Source: Loigolactobacillus bifermentans DSM 20003 (GTDB lineage Bacteria > Bacillota > Bacilli > Lactobacillales > Lactobacillaceae). Taken from it: a stretch of DNA of 34,072 bases. Under the pieces are notes generated by a model that was not told where the DNA came from, made no database searches, and saw only the letters and a list, made by a program, of their open reading frames with translations. The stretch lies in assembly GCF_001434575.1 (NCBI RefSeq), contig NZ_AZDA01000025.1:1-34072 (forward strand), written 5' to 3'. This document shows positions 13,537 through 21,629 of this stretch, in pieces. The stretch's first letter is position 1. Every line of letters begins with the position of its first letter. Made by a program: the position numbers and the translations under genes.

Positions 13537-13563
13537 ATGATCAGGGAAGGGGGATTTTGGTGA
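13537..13563 (+). CDS. Putative 8-residue leader peptide (MIREGGFW)
   Basis: ATG at 13537 is preceded by AGAGGTGAT at 13523-13531, a better ribosome binding site than many genes here. The ORF reads eight codons and stops at TGA 13561-13563. That stop shares its A with the ATG of the next gene (TGATG). Such an overlap is typical of translational coupling. It may instead be a chance ORF. Confidence 0.4.
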   Translation: MIREGGFW

Positions 13564-14108
13564 TGGTAAAAGAAGTGGCGATATTAAAGCTTTGGCAAAC
13601 ACAGTTGTTTCAAGAATTGGTGGAACTGCTAAATTTCCATGATAGTAATCAGCACACGATTGGTAGTTTACCCAGCTGTCCAGATTGTCAGGAATTTTTG
13701 TTGAATAATCGTGCCACTGAAGCCGTCACTTGGCTGACGGACTTTTATCAGCACCAAAATCGTGGGTATCAACTTTTTCCATTAAATGATTATATACTCC
13801 AAGTAGGACCGACATTTTATTTGTTGCGGGCGCGTCAATTAACGCGAGCACAGCAATTATTAAAGTTACACCTGCAAAAAAACGTCACGTTTGCGCATGG
13901 CTTTAAAATCACGCATTTGGACGCACTTTTTTTGATTAGTTTGGAACAAAGTGCGGCTTGTCGAGATGAAGTGGTTTCGATTTTAACCCAACACCCCCAG
14001 CTGTCTGCTTTGATTTTAAAAACAACGGATTGTCGCGGCTGGCATTTGTTACAGCGTTTAAAAGCCAGTCAGTGTCAAAATAGCCATAAAAAACCACTTT
14101 CCATTTAG
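13563..14108 (+). CDS. Unrecognised CxxC protein next to the Mga-like regulator
   Basis: I do not recognise this 181-residue protein. It has no signal peptide or membrane segment. The N-terminal 30 residues look helical; SCPDC at 38-42 gives a CxxC that could bind metal or be redox active. The rest is Leu/Gln-rich with predicted helices, possibly TPR-like (ARQLTRAQQLLKLHLQ). The C-terminal KKPLSI is encoded inside the terminator hairpin. TTG 13557 and GTG 13560 are in frame, but ATG 13563 sits nine bases after AAGGGGG and overlaps the leader ORF stop. It is divergent from the Mga-like regulator and probably controlled by it. A role in the regulator's pathway is inference. Confidence 0.65.
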   Translation: MVKEVAILKLWQTQLFQELVELLNFHDSNQHTIGSLPSCPDCQEFLLNNRATEAVTWLTDFYQHQNRGYQLFPLNDYILQVGPTFYLLRARQLTRAQQLLKLHLQKNVTFAHGFKITHLDALFLISLEQSAACRDEVVSILTQHPQLSALILKTTDCRGWHLLQRLKASQCQNSHKKPLSI

Positions 14109-14125
14109 CTGGAAAGTGGTTTTTA
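14087..14125. terminator. Bidirectional terminator overlapping the CxxC gene's last codons
   Basis: AAAACCACTTTCC (14090-14102) pairs with GGAAAGTGGTTTT (14111-14123). T follows on the plus strand and the A-run on the left serves the minus strand. The TAG stop (14106-14108) lies in the loop. It separates two convergent genes. Confidence 0.85.
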
Positions 14126-14129
14126 ACAT

Positions 14130-14300
14130 CTAAGCATTGAATTTTTGGTTTAATTTTAAAACATACATTTCAACTAAGTCCATCAAATCACCAGGTAAAA
14201 CGAGTTTTGCAGCTGGATCATCACTTTTTGCCAGAGCATTGGCTTGAATCTGAGCAGTAGCAAGTTGAACCGCTAATTTCAGTGTGTCATCTTTTGACAT
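14130..14300 (-). CDS. Small hypothetical protein (56 residues)
   Basis: I do not recognise this protein. It is short, soluble and helical, starting MSKDDTLKLAVQLATAQIQA and ending in an amphipathic helix LMDLVEMYVLKLNQKF. A GTG four codons upstream (14312) is possible, but ATG 14300 has AAGTGG at a usual distance. It lies 87 bases downstream of the Prim-Pol gene on the same strand, so the two may be co-transcribed, although a cre-like palindrome and room for a promoter lie between. The pattern recalls small phage or plasmid proteins; that is only an impression. Confidence 0.6.
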   Translation of the reverse strand: MSKDDTLKLAVQLATAQIQANALAKSDDPAAKLVLPGDLMDLVEMYVLKLNQKFNA

Positions 14301-14357
14301 GGCGACACCCACTTTCTGTATGATTTAAGGAAACAGGTTCCTTATCACCATTATAAA

Positions 14358-14370
14358 TGAAAGCGTTTCA
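14358..14370. promoter_or_regulatory. cre-like palindrome upstream of the 56-residue gene
   Basis: TGAAAGCGTTTCA matches the left side of the CcpA cre consensus (TGAAARCGYTT) but lacks one base of the 14-bp core. It lies between the Prim-Pol stop and the small ORF start. Confidence 0.35.
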
Positions 14371-14387
14371 AACACCAACGAAAATGG

Positions 14388-15095
14388 TTACCAGTTTTCA
14401 GGTAATGCTTGTTGCCAGTCAAAATTAGGCTCATGGGCGGCCCAATTTAAAGCGGCCTTGGCGACCGTTGGCGCAATCGCCTGTTGGGTGACGAGCAGCG
14501 CTAGCTGTGCTACCAGTGGCTTGAAATCGGTGATCGTGGTAAAGCCTTGTTGTAAGGCGGTTAATAATGCACCGGTGGTCCAAGGTTTAAGCGGTGCAAC
14601 CGCCTTGAGGTCAGTTAGTTCAAGGTCAGTTTTGGCCAATAAGTCGTTTAAAAAGGCCATGGGAAGTTCCTGGATCGGTTTTGTAAATAAGTCGACATCA
14701 CCTTGTTTGTAACCTTGCGAAGGGGCAATGATAACGGCCTCAGTTAACAGGTCAACGCCAGGAAACAGGTTGATCTTCGGCGTTTTTAAGGTGAGGTTAG
14801 CTGGCAGCCGATAGAAGAAATGGTAGCTGCCGTTAGCTGTTTGTTCAAAATAGGTTTGTAAGGGTGGGGTTAAACCGGCCTTTTGCAAGTACTGAACGCC
14901 GTCATTGCCGTCCTTATGATCAAGGTCTAATACGATCAAGTGGTCCGCTTGGAGGTTCAGGCCAACGGCACCGAATTCGTTTGCCATACGGGCTAATTCA
15001 ATTGTTGCAGTCACCGCTTTTGCGGCGGCAACTGAGGTGGAACTGATCGGTTGTTTTGTGCCAAGACTGGCTTGGTAAGCATGAAAAGTTGTCAT
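14388..15095 (-). CDS. Stand-alone Prim-Pol (primase/polymerase, AEP superfamily) domain protein
   Basis: A 235-residue protein matching the bifunctional DNA primase/polymerase N-terminal domain of phage and plasmid replication proteins. The catalytic acidic motif is VLDLDHKDGNDG (DLD at 57-59). GSYHFFYRL at 89-97 supplies the motif II His92, and PGVDLLTEAVIIAPSQG (112-128) matches the third motif region. The last 70 residues are helical and hold no helicase: there is no Walker A, and the gene ends there. ATG 15095 is five bases after GAGGA; the ATG two codons upstream overlaps the ribosome binding site. The normal partner helicase is absent. It may be a phage remnant or a repair/priming enzyme. 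Activity is inferred from motifs only. Confidence 0.8.
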   Translation of the reverse strand: MTTFHAYQASLGTKQPISSTSVAAAKAVTATIELARMANEFGAVGLNLQADHLIVLDLDHKDGNDGVQYLQKAGLTPPLQTYFEQTANGSYHFFYRLPANLTLKTPKINLFPGVDLLTEAVIIAPSQGYKQGDVDLFTKPIQELPMAFLNDLLAKTDLELTDLKAVAPLKPWTTGALLTALQQGFTTITDFKPLVAQLALLVTQQAIAPTVAKAALNWAAHEPNFDWQQALPENW

Positions 15096-15188
15096 AAGCA
15101 TTCCTCGATTCGGACTGATTTTTTAGGTTTTATCTTAGCATAAAATCGGCAACAAAACGAACATTTTTGTAAGACGGTCGGGCTTTTC

Positions 15189-15217
15189 TTGAAAAGCAGG
15201 CAAGTTCTTGGGATAAT
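15189..15217 (+). promoter_or_regulatory. Predicted promoter of mprF
   Basis: TTGAAA (15189-15194), 17 bp, GATAAT (15212-15217), 30 bases before the TTG start of mprF. Confidence 0.7.
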
Positions 15218-15246
15218 AGACGTGATTTTAATGAGGGGGATCTTTC

Positions 15247-17856
15247 TTGGAGAAATTAAATCAAATTTGGCAGTGGATCGAAAAGCGGATGACCGTGTTT
15301 AAGGCGATTTTTATGCTGTCGATGTTGGTATTTGTCATTATTGAAGTGGGCCGCATTGGCCGCGACCTAAGTGGTGCCCAGTTACGCCAAAGCTTAGCTG
15401 ATCAAAGTATTGGCCAGCTTGCGGTGTTATTGGTCGCCGGTTTTGTAGCGGTAGTGCCAATGCTGAATTACGATTTAATGATCGTCAAGTTTTTGCCAGG
15501 GACGTTTAAACGGCGTTATGTGTTACGGTCTGGCTGGATCGTCAATACGTTTACCAACATTGCCGGCTTTGGGGGCTTTTTAGGCGCCTCATTACGGGCT
15601 AACTTTTATAGTCAACAGGCAACACATAAGCAGATCATCTTTGCAATTTCAAAAATTGCACTGTTTTTATTGTCTGGTTTATCCATGTTGTGTTGGCTAG
15701 GATTTGCCTTGTTGTGGACGCCGCAAGGCCAGCAATTTCAGCATTATTGGTTTTGGCTAGTTGGTGGTGGCCTGTATACCCCGCTCATGCTTTTCGGAAC
15801 ACATTGGCGCAATAGTCGTTTTTTTGAGGACTTAACTTGGCAACGTTCACTACGTTTATTGGTCGGGTCAACGTTAGAGTGGACCGGCTGTATCGTCTTA
15901 TTTTTAATGATCGGCCATAGTTTGAATGGAAATGCCATTCAAAACACTGCTGTGATCCCGTTGTTTGCGGCAGCATCTGTGGTTGGCGTAGTGTCGATGG
16001 TACCTGGTGGGTTAGGCACGTTTGATGTGTTTATGATTTTAGGATTGGGTTTCTTAGGGGTGAACCGAGCAGATGCGGTGCTTTGGTTGCTATTTTATCG
16101 CCTTTTTTATTACGTTTTCCCGTTTGCCTTAGGGGTTATTTTCTTTATTCAGGACACCGGGCACCGGTTAAATACGTATTTGGAAGGCCTGCCGGTACAG
16201 CTCGGACATAAGTTGGCCCACGGGTTATTGGTCCTGTTTTTATATTTTTCGGGGATCATGTTGTTATTAATGGCAACCGTGCCAAATTTCGCATTTAATA
16301 ATCGGTTGGTGGCGCGGTTATATCCCTTTACGTTTATGTTTATTTCTCAAACATCGATGATCGTTGTGGCGTTTTTATTGCTAGGCTTGGCTCGGGGCAT
16401 TGCCAACAAAGTCCAGCAAGCTTATTGGCCCACATTGCTCGTGTTAGGCATTGCTTCCTTGAACACGTTAGTCTGGGATTTTTCGTTGCGGATCATCATT
16501 TTGTTAAGTCTGGTATTTGTGGCAACTTTGTTTACCAAACGGGAGCTTTATCGACAACGGTTAACGCGTGGGTGGGGTGCGAAGCTGGTGGATAATGTGT
16601 TATTTGCCGGCGCCTTTATTTTATATGCTTTGGTTGGTTTGTATAATTGGCCGCACCATCACGTCAAGCCTAAACATGTGCCCCAGGCGTTGTTCTTCCC
16701 TTCGGAGCGGCTGTGGTTGTCAGGGTTTATTGGGATGCTAGTAGCAGCGTTAATGATTTTGTTGATCTATCATTATTTAGGTCGGCGTCAGCCTGATTTT
16801 GCCAGCATCTTTGATGCGGCACGCTTTAAGGCGTTGATTCAGCATTATGGTGGTAATGAAATTTCTCATTTGGCGTATTTAAAGGATAAGTATTGTTGTT
16901 ACTATCAAGTGGCAGGCGAGGATCGGGTTTTGTTTCTTTTTCAATTTAAAGCGGATAAACTGGTATTGCTGGGACCGCCAATCGGCAATCAAGCGGATTG
17001 GGCGGCTGCGATTGCCGATTTGATGCAGCTCAGTGATCGCTGGGGTTACTCATTAGTCTTTTATGAAGTGGATCAGCAGTTGACCATGCAGCTACATGAA
17101 ATGGGCTATGATTTTATTAAAATTGGTGAAGAAGGCTATGTCGATCTGACTGACTTTAGTCTGGCTGGGAAGAAGCGTAAGACCCAACGGACTTTATTGA
17201 ACAAGTTTGAACGGGAAGGTTACCATTTTCAAATTTTAAAGCCACCATTTACGACAGCACAACTGACCCAACTGAAAATCGTTTCTGATAGTTGGTTAGA
17301 TGGTCGGGCAGAAGAAGGCTTTTCACTCGGCTTTTTTGATGAAAATTATTTGCAACAAGCGCCGATTGCAGTGATCAAGGCGCCTGATGACCAGATCATT
17401 GCATTTGCCAATCTGATGCCCATGGCACCAGGCATCTTATCCATTGATCTCATGCGGCATCAACAATCTGCGCCGGCTGGCATCATGGACGAATTGTTCA
17501 TTCATTTGTTTCTGATTGGGCCAACAGCAGGGTACCAAACCTTTGATCTCGGCAATACCCCGTTGGCCAACGTGGGTGTTTCGCGTTATGCTTTTTTGCA
17601 AGAACGGGCGGCCCATTTGATTTATCAGTACGGCTACCGTTTTTACGGTTTCCAGGGATTACGGGCGTATAAAGAAAAGTACGTCACCCAATGGCAACCG
17701 AAATATGTGGCATATCGCAAGCGGCATTCAGTGTTGTTTGTTCTACTCCAAATTATGGGTGTCGTGAACCAAAAGGTGAAGCAACCTGCTAAGCGGTCAT
17801 TACTGATTCCCCATTGGTTACATTGGGCACGGCGTCCAGGACCAGATGAAAATTAA
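15247..17856 (+). CDS. mprF: Phosphatidylglycerol lysyltransferase/flippase MprF
   Basis: Adds lysine (or another amino acid) from aminoacyl-tRNA to phosphatidylglycerol and flips the product, lowering surface charge and protecting against cationic peptides. The 869-residue length is typical. The N-terminal half (to about 515) holds the flippase-type membrane segments, including the conserved MVPGGLGTFDVFMILGL region near 252-268. The C-terminal half is the cytosolic DUF2156 synthase domain, from about 525. The start is TTG 15247, behind GAGGGGGA. It is a single gene with its own promoter and a strong terminator. Lysine specificity cannot be read from the sequence. Not linked to its neighbours. 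Confidence 0.95.
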   Translation: MEKLNQIWQWIEKRMTVFKAIFMLSMLVFVIIEVGRIGRDLSGAQLRQSLADQSIGQLAVLLVAGFVAVVPMLNYDLMIVKFLPGTFKRRYVLRSGWIVNTFTNIAGFGGFLGASLRANFYSQQATHKQIIFAISKIALFLLSGLSMLCWLGFALLWTPQGQQFQHYWFWLVGGGLYTPLMLFGTHWRNSRFFEDLTWQRSLRLLVGSTLEWTGCIVLFLMIGHSLNGNAIQNTAVIPLFAAASVVGVVSMVPGGLGTFDVFMILGLGFLGVNRADAVLWLLFYRLFYYVFPFALGVIFFIQDTGHRLNTYLEGLPVQLGHKLAHGLLVLFLYFSGIMLLLMATVPNFAFNNRLVARLYPFTFMFISQTSMIVVAFLLLGLARGIANKVQQAYWPTLLVLGIASLNTLVWDFSLRIIILLSLVFVATLFTKRELYRQRLTRGWGAKLVDNVLFAGAFILYALVGLYNWPHHHVKPKHVPQALFFPSERLWLSGFIGMLVAALMILLIYHYLGRRQPDFASIFDAARFKALIQHYGGNEISHLAYLKDKYCCYYQVAGEDRVLFLFQFKADKLVLLGPPIGNQADWAAAIADLMQLSDRWGYSLVFYEVDQQLTMQLHEMGYDFIKIGEEGYVDLTDFSLAGKKRKTQRTLLNKFEREGYHFQILKPPFTTAQLTQLKIVSDSWLDGRAEEGFSLGFFDENYLQQAPIAVIKAPDDQIIAFANLMPMAPGILSIDLMRHQQSAPAGIMDELFIHLFLIGPTAGYQTFDLGNTPLANVGVSRYAFLQERAAHLIYQYGYRFYGFQGLRAYKEKYVTQWQPKYVAYRKRHSVLFVLLQIMGVVNQKVKQPAKRSLLIPHWLHWARRPGPDEN

Positions 17857-17903
17857 AAGACGCGTCATACTTCACAGCAACTGAAGTATGGCGCGTCTTT
17901 TAT
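17855..17903. terminator. Bidirectional terminator between mprF and nrdF
   Basis: A 20-bp stem, 17855-17874 with 17882-17901, has one T-G pair. It starts AAAAGACGCG and ends CGCGTCTTTT, so T-runs arise on both strands. It serves the convergent genes. Confidence 0.92.
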
Positions 17904-17907
17904 TGGT

Positions 17908-18900
17908 CTATTGTTGGTCCGGTTTTGGTTCTTGAGGTGCCGAGACATGATAATCGGCATCATTCATCGCTTCAACTTCGCCTAAACGGTAGCCGTTGCC
18001 GACTTGTGAGAAGAAGTCATGGTTAGAAGTTGAGGTTGAGATCCCGTTCATGACGATTGGGTTCACATCTGCTTCTGTATCAGGGAAGAGTGCATTTTGA
18101 CCTAAGTTCATCAAGGCTTTGTTGGCATTGTAACGAATGAAAGTCAGCACTTCATCCGTCCAGCCCACATCATCGTATAACAAGTGGGTATACTTTTCTT
18201 CGTTGTCGTACAATTTGTACAAGAAGTCGAATAACCAGTCTTGCATGGCTTGTTGTTCGTTTTGACCTAATTGATTAAAGCCAATTTGGAACTTGTAGCC
18301 AATGTAAGTGCCATGGACGGACTCGTCTCGTAAAATCAATTTAATGATCTCAGCCACGTTGGCTAATTTATTGTTGCCTAAGTAATACAGTGGGGTATAG
18401 AAGCCGGAATAGAACAAGCAAGTTTCAAGGAAAACGTTGGCAACCTTCTTTTTCAAAGGATCAACGCTAGCATCCCGGTATAAGTCATAGATCCAAGCCG
18501 CTTTGTTTTGTAAGTATTCTTCCGTATCGCTCCAGTCAAAGATCTCAGTGATCTCGTCAGGGGTGTTTAACGTTGAGAAAATAGTGGAATAACTTTTTGC
18601 ATGGACGGATTCCATAAATTGAATGTTATTCAACACCGCTGTTTCATGAGGAGTTTTCACATCTTTCCGTAAAGCAGCGAGGCCATCTTGAGACTGTAAG
18701 GTGTCGAGTAAGGTTAAGCCACCAAAAACGTGACCGACTAACCATTGGTGCTTGTCATCTAACGTGCGCCAATCATCTAAATCATTTGAAACGGGGATCC
18801 GGGTGTCCAACCAAAATTGTTCGGTTAACTTTTCCCAAGTGGCTTTATCAACGGCATCTGAAACCGCGTTCCAGTTAATTGCATCGTAACGTGCTGTCAT
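17908..18900 (-). CDS. nrdF: Class Ib ribonucleotide reductase, radical subunit NrdF
   Basis: Holds the dimetal centre and tyrosyl radical that start ribonucleotide reduction in NrdE. The 330-residue protein has all ligands: Asp66, Glu97 and His100 (ESVHAKSY), Glu159, and Glu193 and His196 (DESVHG). The radical tyrosine is Tyr104. ATG 18900 follows AAAGGATTG. It is last in nrdH-nrdE-nrdF, 95 bases after nrdE, with a terminator-like hairpin between. NrdI, which activates the manganese form, is not in this window. Confidence 0.97.
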   Translation of the reverse strand: MTARYDAINWNAVSDAVDKATWEKLTEQFWLDTRIPVSNDLDDWRTLDDKHQWLVGHVFGGLTLLDTLQSQDGLAALRKDVKTPHETAVLNNIQFMESVHAKSYSTIFSTLNTPDEITEIFDWSDTEEYLQNKAAWIYDLYRDASVDPLKKKVANVFLETCLFYSGFYTPLYYLGNNKLANVAEIIKLILRDESVHGTYIGYKFQIGFNQLGQNEQQAMQDWLFDFLYKLYDNEEKYTHLLYDDVGWTDEVLTFIRYNANKALMNLGQNALFPDTEADVNPIVMNGISTSTSNHDFFSQVGNGYRLGEVEAMNDADYHVSAPQEPKPDQQ

Positions 18901-18935
18901 GAGTTCAATCCTTTCGTGGTGCTTTTATTGCAACA

Positions 18936-18968
18936 AAAGCGCCAAGAACACTTGCTTCTTAGCGCTTT
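18936..18968 (-). terminator. Terminator-like hairpin between nrdE and nrdF
   Basis: On the minus strand AAAGCGCTAAGAA pairs with TTCTTGGCGCTTT (13 bp, one wobble). The T-run is short (TTTTGTT), so partial termination or an RNA-stability element is more likely than full stop. Confidence 0.5.
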
Positions 18969-18995
18969 CCGGTCTGTCAAACAAGTTTATTGTAA

Positions 18996-21167
18996 TTAAA
19001 TGACGCAACTTTCGCAAGCATTAGCGCCAATTTCATCTTCGTCATCGGTGTAAGTCCGAATGTAATAAATGGATTTAATGCCTTTTTGGTAGGCGTAGTT
19101 CCGTAAAATATTCAGGTCCCGAGTGGTCATTTTGCTGGTACCACCGTTTTTCCATTCATATAGCCCTTCAGGAATCGTTGAACGCATAAAGAAGGTCATA
19201 CTCATGCCTTGATCCACATGTTGTTGCGCAGTGGCATAAATGTCTACTACATGGCGCATGTCCATATCATATGCACTGGTGTAATAAGGCATGGTGTCAT
19301 TGGATAAATAAGGCGCTGGGTAATAGATCGTCCCGATCTTCTTTTCTTGCCGATCTTCAATTCGGTTGATGATCGGTTGTAAACTAGCAGAAGTATCGTT
19401 AATGTAAGAAATTGAGCCATTCGGGGCAACGGCAATCCGGTTTTGATGGTATAAGCCATCCGCCATAACGGCTGTTTTCAAAGCTTCCCAGTCTGCGCGA
19501 GTGGGCACAAAAATATCTTTGAACAAGGCCTTGACCTTAGCCGTTTCAGGTTGCCAATCTTTGGTCACGTATTGATCAAAGTAGCTGCCATCGGCGTAGC
19601 GACTCTTGTCAAAATTGTAGAACGTTTCATGACGTTCCCGAGCAATCTCATTAGAGGCTTTTAAGGTCCAGTAGTTTAACAACATAAAGTAAATGTTGGT
19701 GAAGTCTAAGCTTTCCGTGTCACCATACATCATATGTTCTTTGGCGAAATAACTGTGTAAGCCCATGGCGCCTAAACCAATGGTATGGGCCAAATGGTTG
19801 CCGTGTTGAACCGAAGGCACCACATCAATGTCAGAATGATCGGTGACAAAGGTTAAGGCCCGCACCATGCTTTCAACGGAATGGCCAAAATCAGGACTGT
19901 GCATTAAGTTTGGAATATTCGTTGAGCCTAAATTACAGCTAATATCAGTGCCCAGCTCATTGTAGTTTTGTTCATTGTTGATAATCGATGGTTTTTGGAC
20001 CTGCATGATCTCAGAGCACAAATTACTCATAATGATCTTGCCATCAATTGGGTTGGCCCGGTTTGCTGTGTCCACGTTGACAATGTAAGGGTAGCCGGAT
20101 TCTTGTTGCAGCTTGCTGATTTCATTTTCAAGGTCCCGGGCTTTAATGATCTTGTGGCGAATGTCAGGGTTGGCCACCATGCGATCGTATTCCTTGGTAA
20201 TGTCCACGTAAGAGAAAGGTTCGCCATAAACGCGTTCCACGTCATAAGGGCTGAATAAGTACATATCCGCATTTTGTTGGGCTAATTCATAAAATTTATC
20301 GGGCACCACAACGCCTAAGGAAAGGGTCTTTAAGCGGTACTTTTCATCGGCGTTTTCTTTTTTAGCGCCTAAAAAGGCAATGATGTCAGGATGGAAAACG
20401 TTTAAGTAAACCACACCGGCACCTTGGCGTTGGCCTAATTGGTTGGAATAACTGAAAGAATCTTCCAATAACTTCATAACAGGTAACACGCCTGAGGCCG
20501 CATTTTCAACATGCTTGATCGGGTCACCAGCACCACGTAAGTTGGTTAAGGTAATGCCGACCCCGCCGCCGATTCGGGATAATTGTAAGGCAGAGTTAAT
20601 CGTCCGGCCAATACTGTTCATATCGTCAGTGGTTTGTAATAAGAAACAGCTGACTAATTCGCCACGCCGCGAACGGCCAGCATTTAAAAAGCTAGGTGTG
20701 GCCGGCTGGTAACGTTGATGGATCATTTCATCAGCCAGGTCTTGGGCCAATTTTTCATCACCATCACCGAAGTATAACGCATTTGCCCAAACACGGTCCG
20801 CAAAATGTTCTAAATAGTAGGCCCCGTCATCCGTTTTAAGCGCGTATTGGGCGTAAAACTTGTAGGCTGCCATAAAGGACTTAAAATGGAAACCGGCCTG
20901 ATGCAGCCAGTTGTAAAGCTTTTCTGGGAATTCAGGGCTGTAGGCCTTTAAAAAGTCGCGTTCCAAGTAGTTATGGTCGAGTAAATAGGCCAGCCGAGCT
21001 TGAAATGAATCAAACTGTTTGGTATTTGGGGCAACGTTTTCCTTTAAGAAAGCAGCCAACGCGTCTTGGTCCTTATTTAAGGGAATCTGCCCGTTGACTG
21101 GGATGTTGATTTGGTTATTCAATTCGTAGTACGTAATGGTTTGTGGATCAATATTTTTAAGAGACAT
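18996..21167 (-). CDS. nrdE: Class Ib ribonucleotide reductase, catalytic subunit NrdE
   Basis: Reduces ribonucleoside diphosphates to deoxy forms. The 723-residue length is normal. Active-site residues are visible: Cys174 (SCFLLQ) and Cys411 (ISCNLG) as the redox pair, Asn382-Cys384-Glu386 (NLCSE) as the radical core, and the C-terminal CESC (718-721), which is re-reduced by NrdH. The short N-terminus, without an ATP-cone activity domain, fits class Ib. ATG 21167 follows ATCGGAGGA. It is second in the operon, 78 bases after nrdH, past a terminator-like hairpin. Confidence 0.97.
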   Translation of the reverse strand: MSLKNIDPQTITYYELNNQINIPVNGQIPLNKDQDALAAFLKENVAPNTKQFDSFQARLAYLLDHNYLERDFLKAYSPEFPEKLYNWLHQAGFHFKSFMAAYKFYAQYALKTDDGAYYLEHFADRVWANALYFGDGDEKLAQDLADEMIHQRYQPATPSFLNAGRSRRGELVSCFLLQTTDDMNSIGRTINSALQLSRIGGGVGITLTNLRGAGDPIKHVENAASGVLPVMKLLEDSFSYSNQLGQRQGAGVVYLNVFHPDIIAFLGAKKENADEKYRLKTLSLGVVVPDKFYELAQQNADMYLFSPYDVERVYGEPFSYVDITKEYDRMVANPDIRHKIIKARDLENEISKLQQESGYPYIVNVDTANRANPIDGKIIMSNLCSEIMQVQKPSIINNEQNYNELGTDISCNLGSTNIPNLMHSPDFGHSVESMVRALTFVTDHSDIDVVPSVQHGNHLAHTIGLGAMGLHSYFAKEHMMYGDTESLDFTNIYFMLLNYWTLKASNEIARERHETFYNFDKSRYADGSYFDQYVTKDWQPETAKVKALFKDIFVPTRADWEALKTAVMADGLYHQNRIAVAPNGSISYINDTSASLQPIINRIEDRQEKKIGTIYYPAPYLSNDTMPYYTSAYDMDMRHVVDIYATAQQHVDQGMSMTFFMRSTIPEGLYEWKNGGTSKMTTRDLNILRNYAYQKGIKSIYYIRTYTDDEDEIGANACESCVI

Positions 21168-21204
21168 AAAATCCTCCGATAATTAAATTGATAAAAAGAA
21201 GTGA

Positions 21205-21240
21205 AAAAAGAAAAGACACCTTGCGCTGCAAGCGTGCCTT
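21205..21240 (-). terminator. Terminator-like hairpin between nrdH and nrdE
   Basis: On the minus strand AGGCAC and CTTG pair with CAAG and GTGTCT, then TTTTCTTTTTT. It probably lets only part of the transcripts continue into nrdE, or stabilises the nrdH 3' end. Confidence 0.6.
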
Positions 21241-21245
21241 TAACC

Positions 21246-21473
21246 TTAAATGGCGAGTTGACGTAATTTGTCTGGGCGGAAACCAGTAAAGCTAAAGCTT
21301 TTTGATTCAATCACTGGTGTTGCCTGGTAACCTTTATCACGCAAGTAATCGATATATTCAGGTTCTTGATCAAGATTATGTTCTGTAAAAGGAATGTGTA
21401 ATTGGGTCAATAAACGTTCGGTCATGCGGCATTGCACGCAGCCGTTTTTAGTGTAGACAGTTAATTCTTTCAT
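21246..21473 (-). CDS. nrdH: Glutaredoxin-like redoxin NrdH
   Basis: Electron donor to NrdE. The 75-residue protein has the CVQC active site at residues 12-15, the cis-proline segment TPVIE and the NrdH-type ending FSFTGFRPDKL. ATG 21473 follows CAGGAGG. First gene of nrdHEF, downstream of paired NrdR-like boxes. Confidence 0.96.
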   Translation of the reverse strand: MKELTVYTKNGCVQCRMTERLLTQLHIPFTEHNLDQEPEYIDYLRDKGYQATPVIESKSFSFTGFRPDKLRQLAI

Positions 21474-21523
21474 GCTGAAAACCTCCTGATGATCAACGGG
21501 ATCACTTCTTAATTTCTGTAATC

Positions 21524-21552
21524 AGTATAATGACTTCCACCACAGAAAGCAA
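21524..21552 (-). promoter_or_regulatory. Predicted promoter of nrdHEF
   Basis: Minus strand TTGCTT (21552-21547), 17 bp, TATACT (21529-21524). The first NrdR-like box begins five bases upstream of the -35. Confidence 0.7.
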
Positions 21553-21556
21553 CTAA

Positions 21557-21609
21557 AATACCCCATATTTAGTAGCTAATTTTTAAATAGCCACTAAATA
21601 TGGGGTATT
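21557..21609. promoter_or_regulatory. Pair of NrdR-like boxes in a perfect 17-bp inverted repeat
   Basis: AATACCCCATATTTAGT (21557-21573) is repeated exactly in inverse orientation at 21593-21609, with 19 bp between. The core CCATATTTAG resembles known NrdR boxes, which occur in pairs about three helical turns apart before nrd genes; here the centres are 36 bp apart. The second box touches the promoter region of the divergent methyltransferase gene. Confidence 0.75.
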
Positions 21610-21629
21610 CAGCGCTTCTCCGAATTTCG

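Larger units (their letters stand above)
13195..13562. other. Divergent intergenic region, Mga-like gene / CxxC protein
   Basis: AT-rich and dense in signals. It has one minus-strand promoter, a perfect inverted repeat and a consensus TTGACA at 13350-13355 followed by the palindrome GGGCTAGCCC (13363-13372) but no -10 at normal spacing. Two tandem plus-strand promoters follow: TTGCAA/TAAAAT (13400-13428) and TTGCCA/AATAAT (13445-13473), each with 17-bp spacers. An 8-codon leader ORF ends the region. Confidence 0.6.

Noticed and set aside
11740-15095. Accessory block as a prophage or defence island
   Set aside because: Only the Prim-Pol gene has a phage flavour; no integrase, structural, nuclease or toxin-antitoxin genes accompany it.
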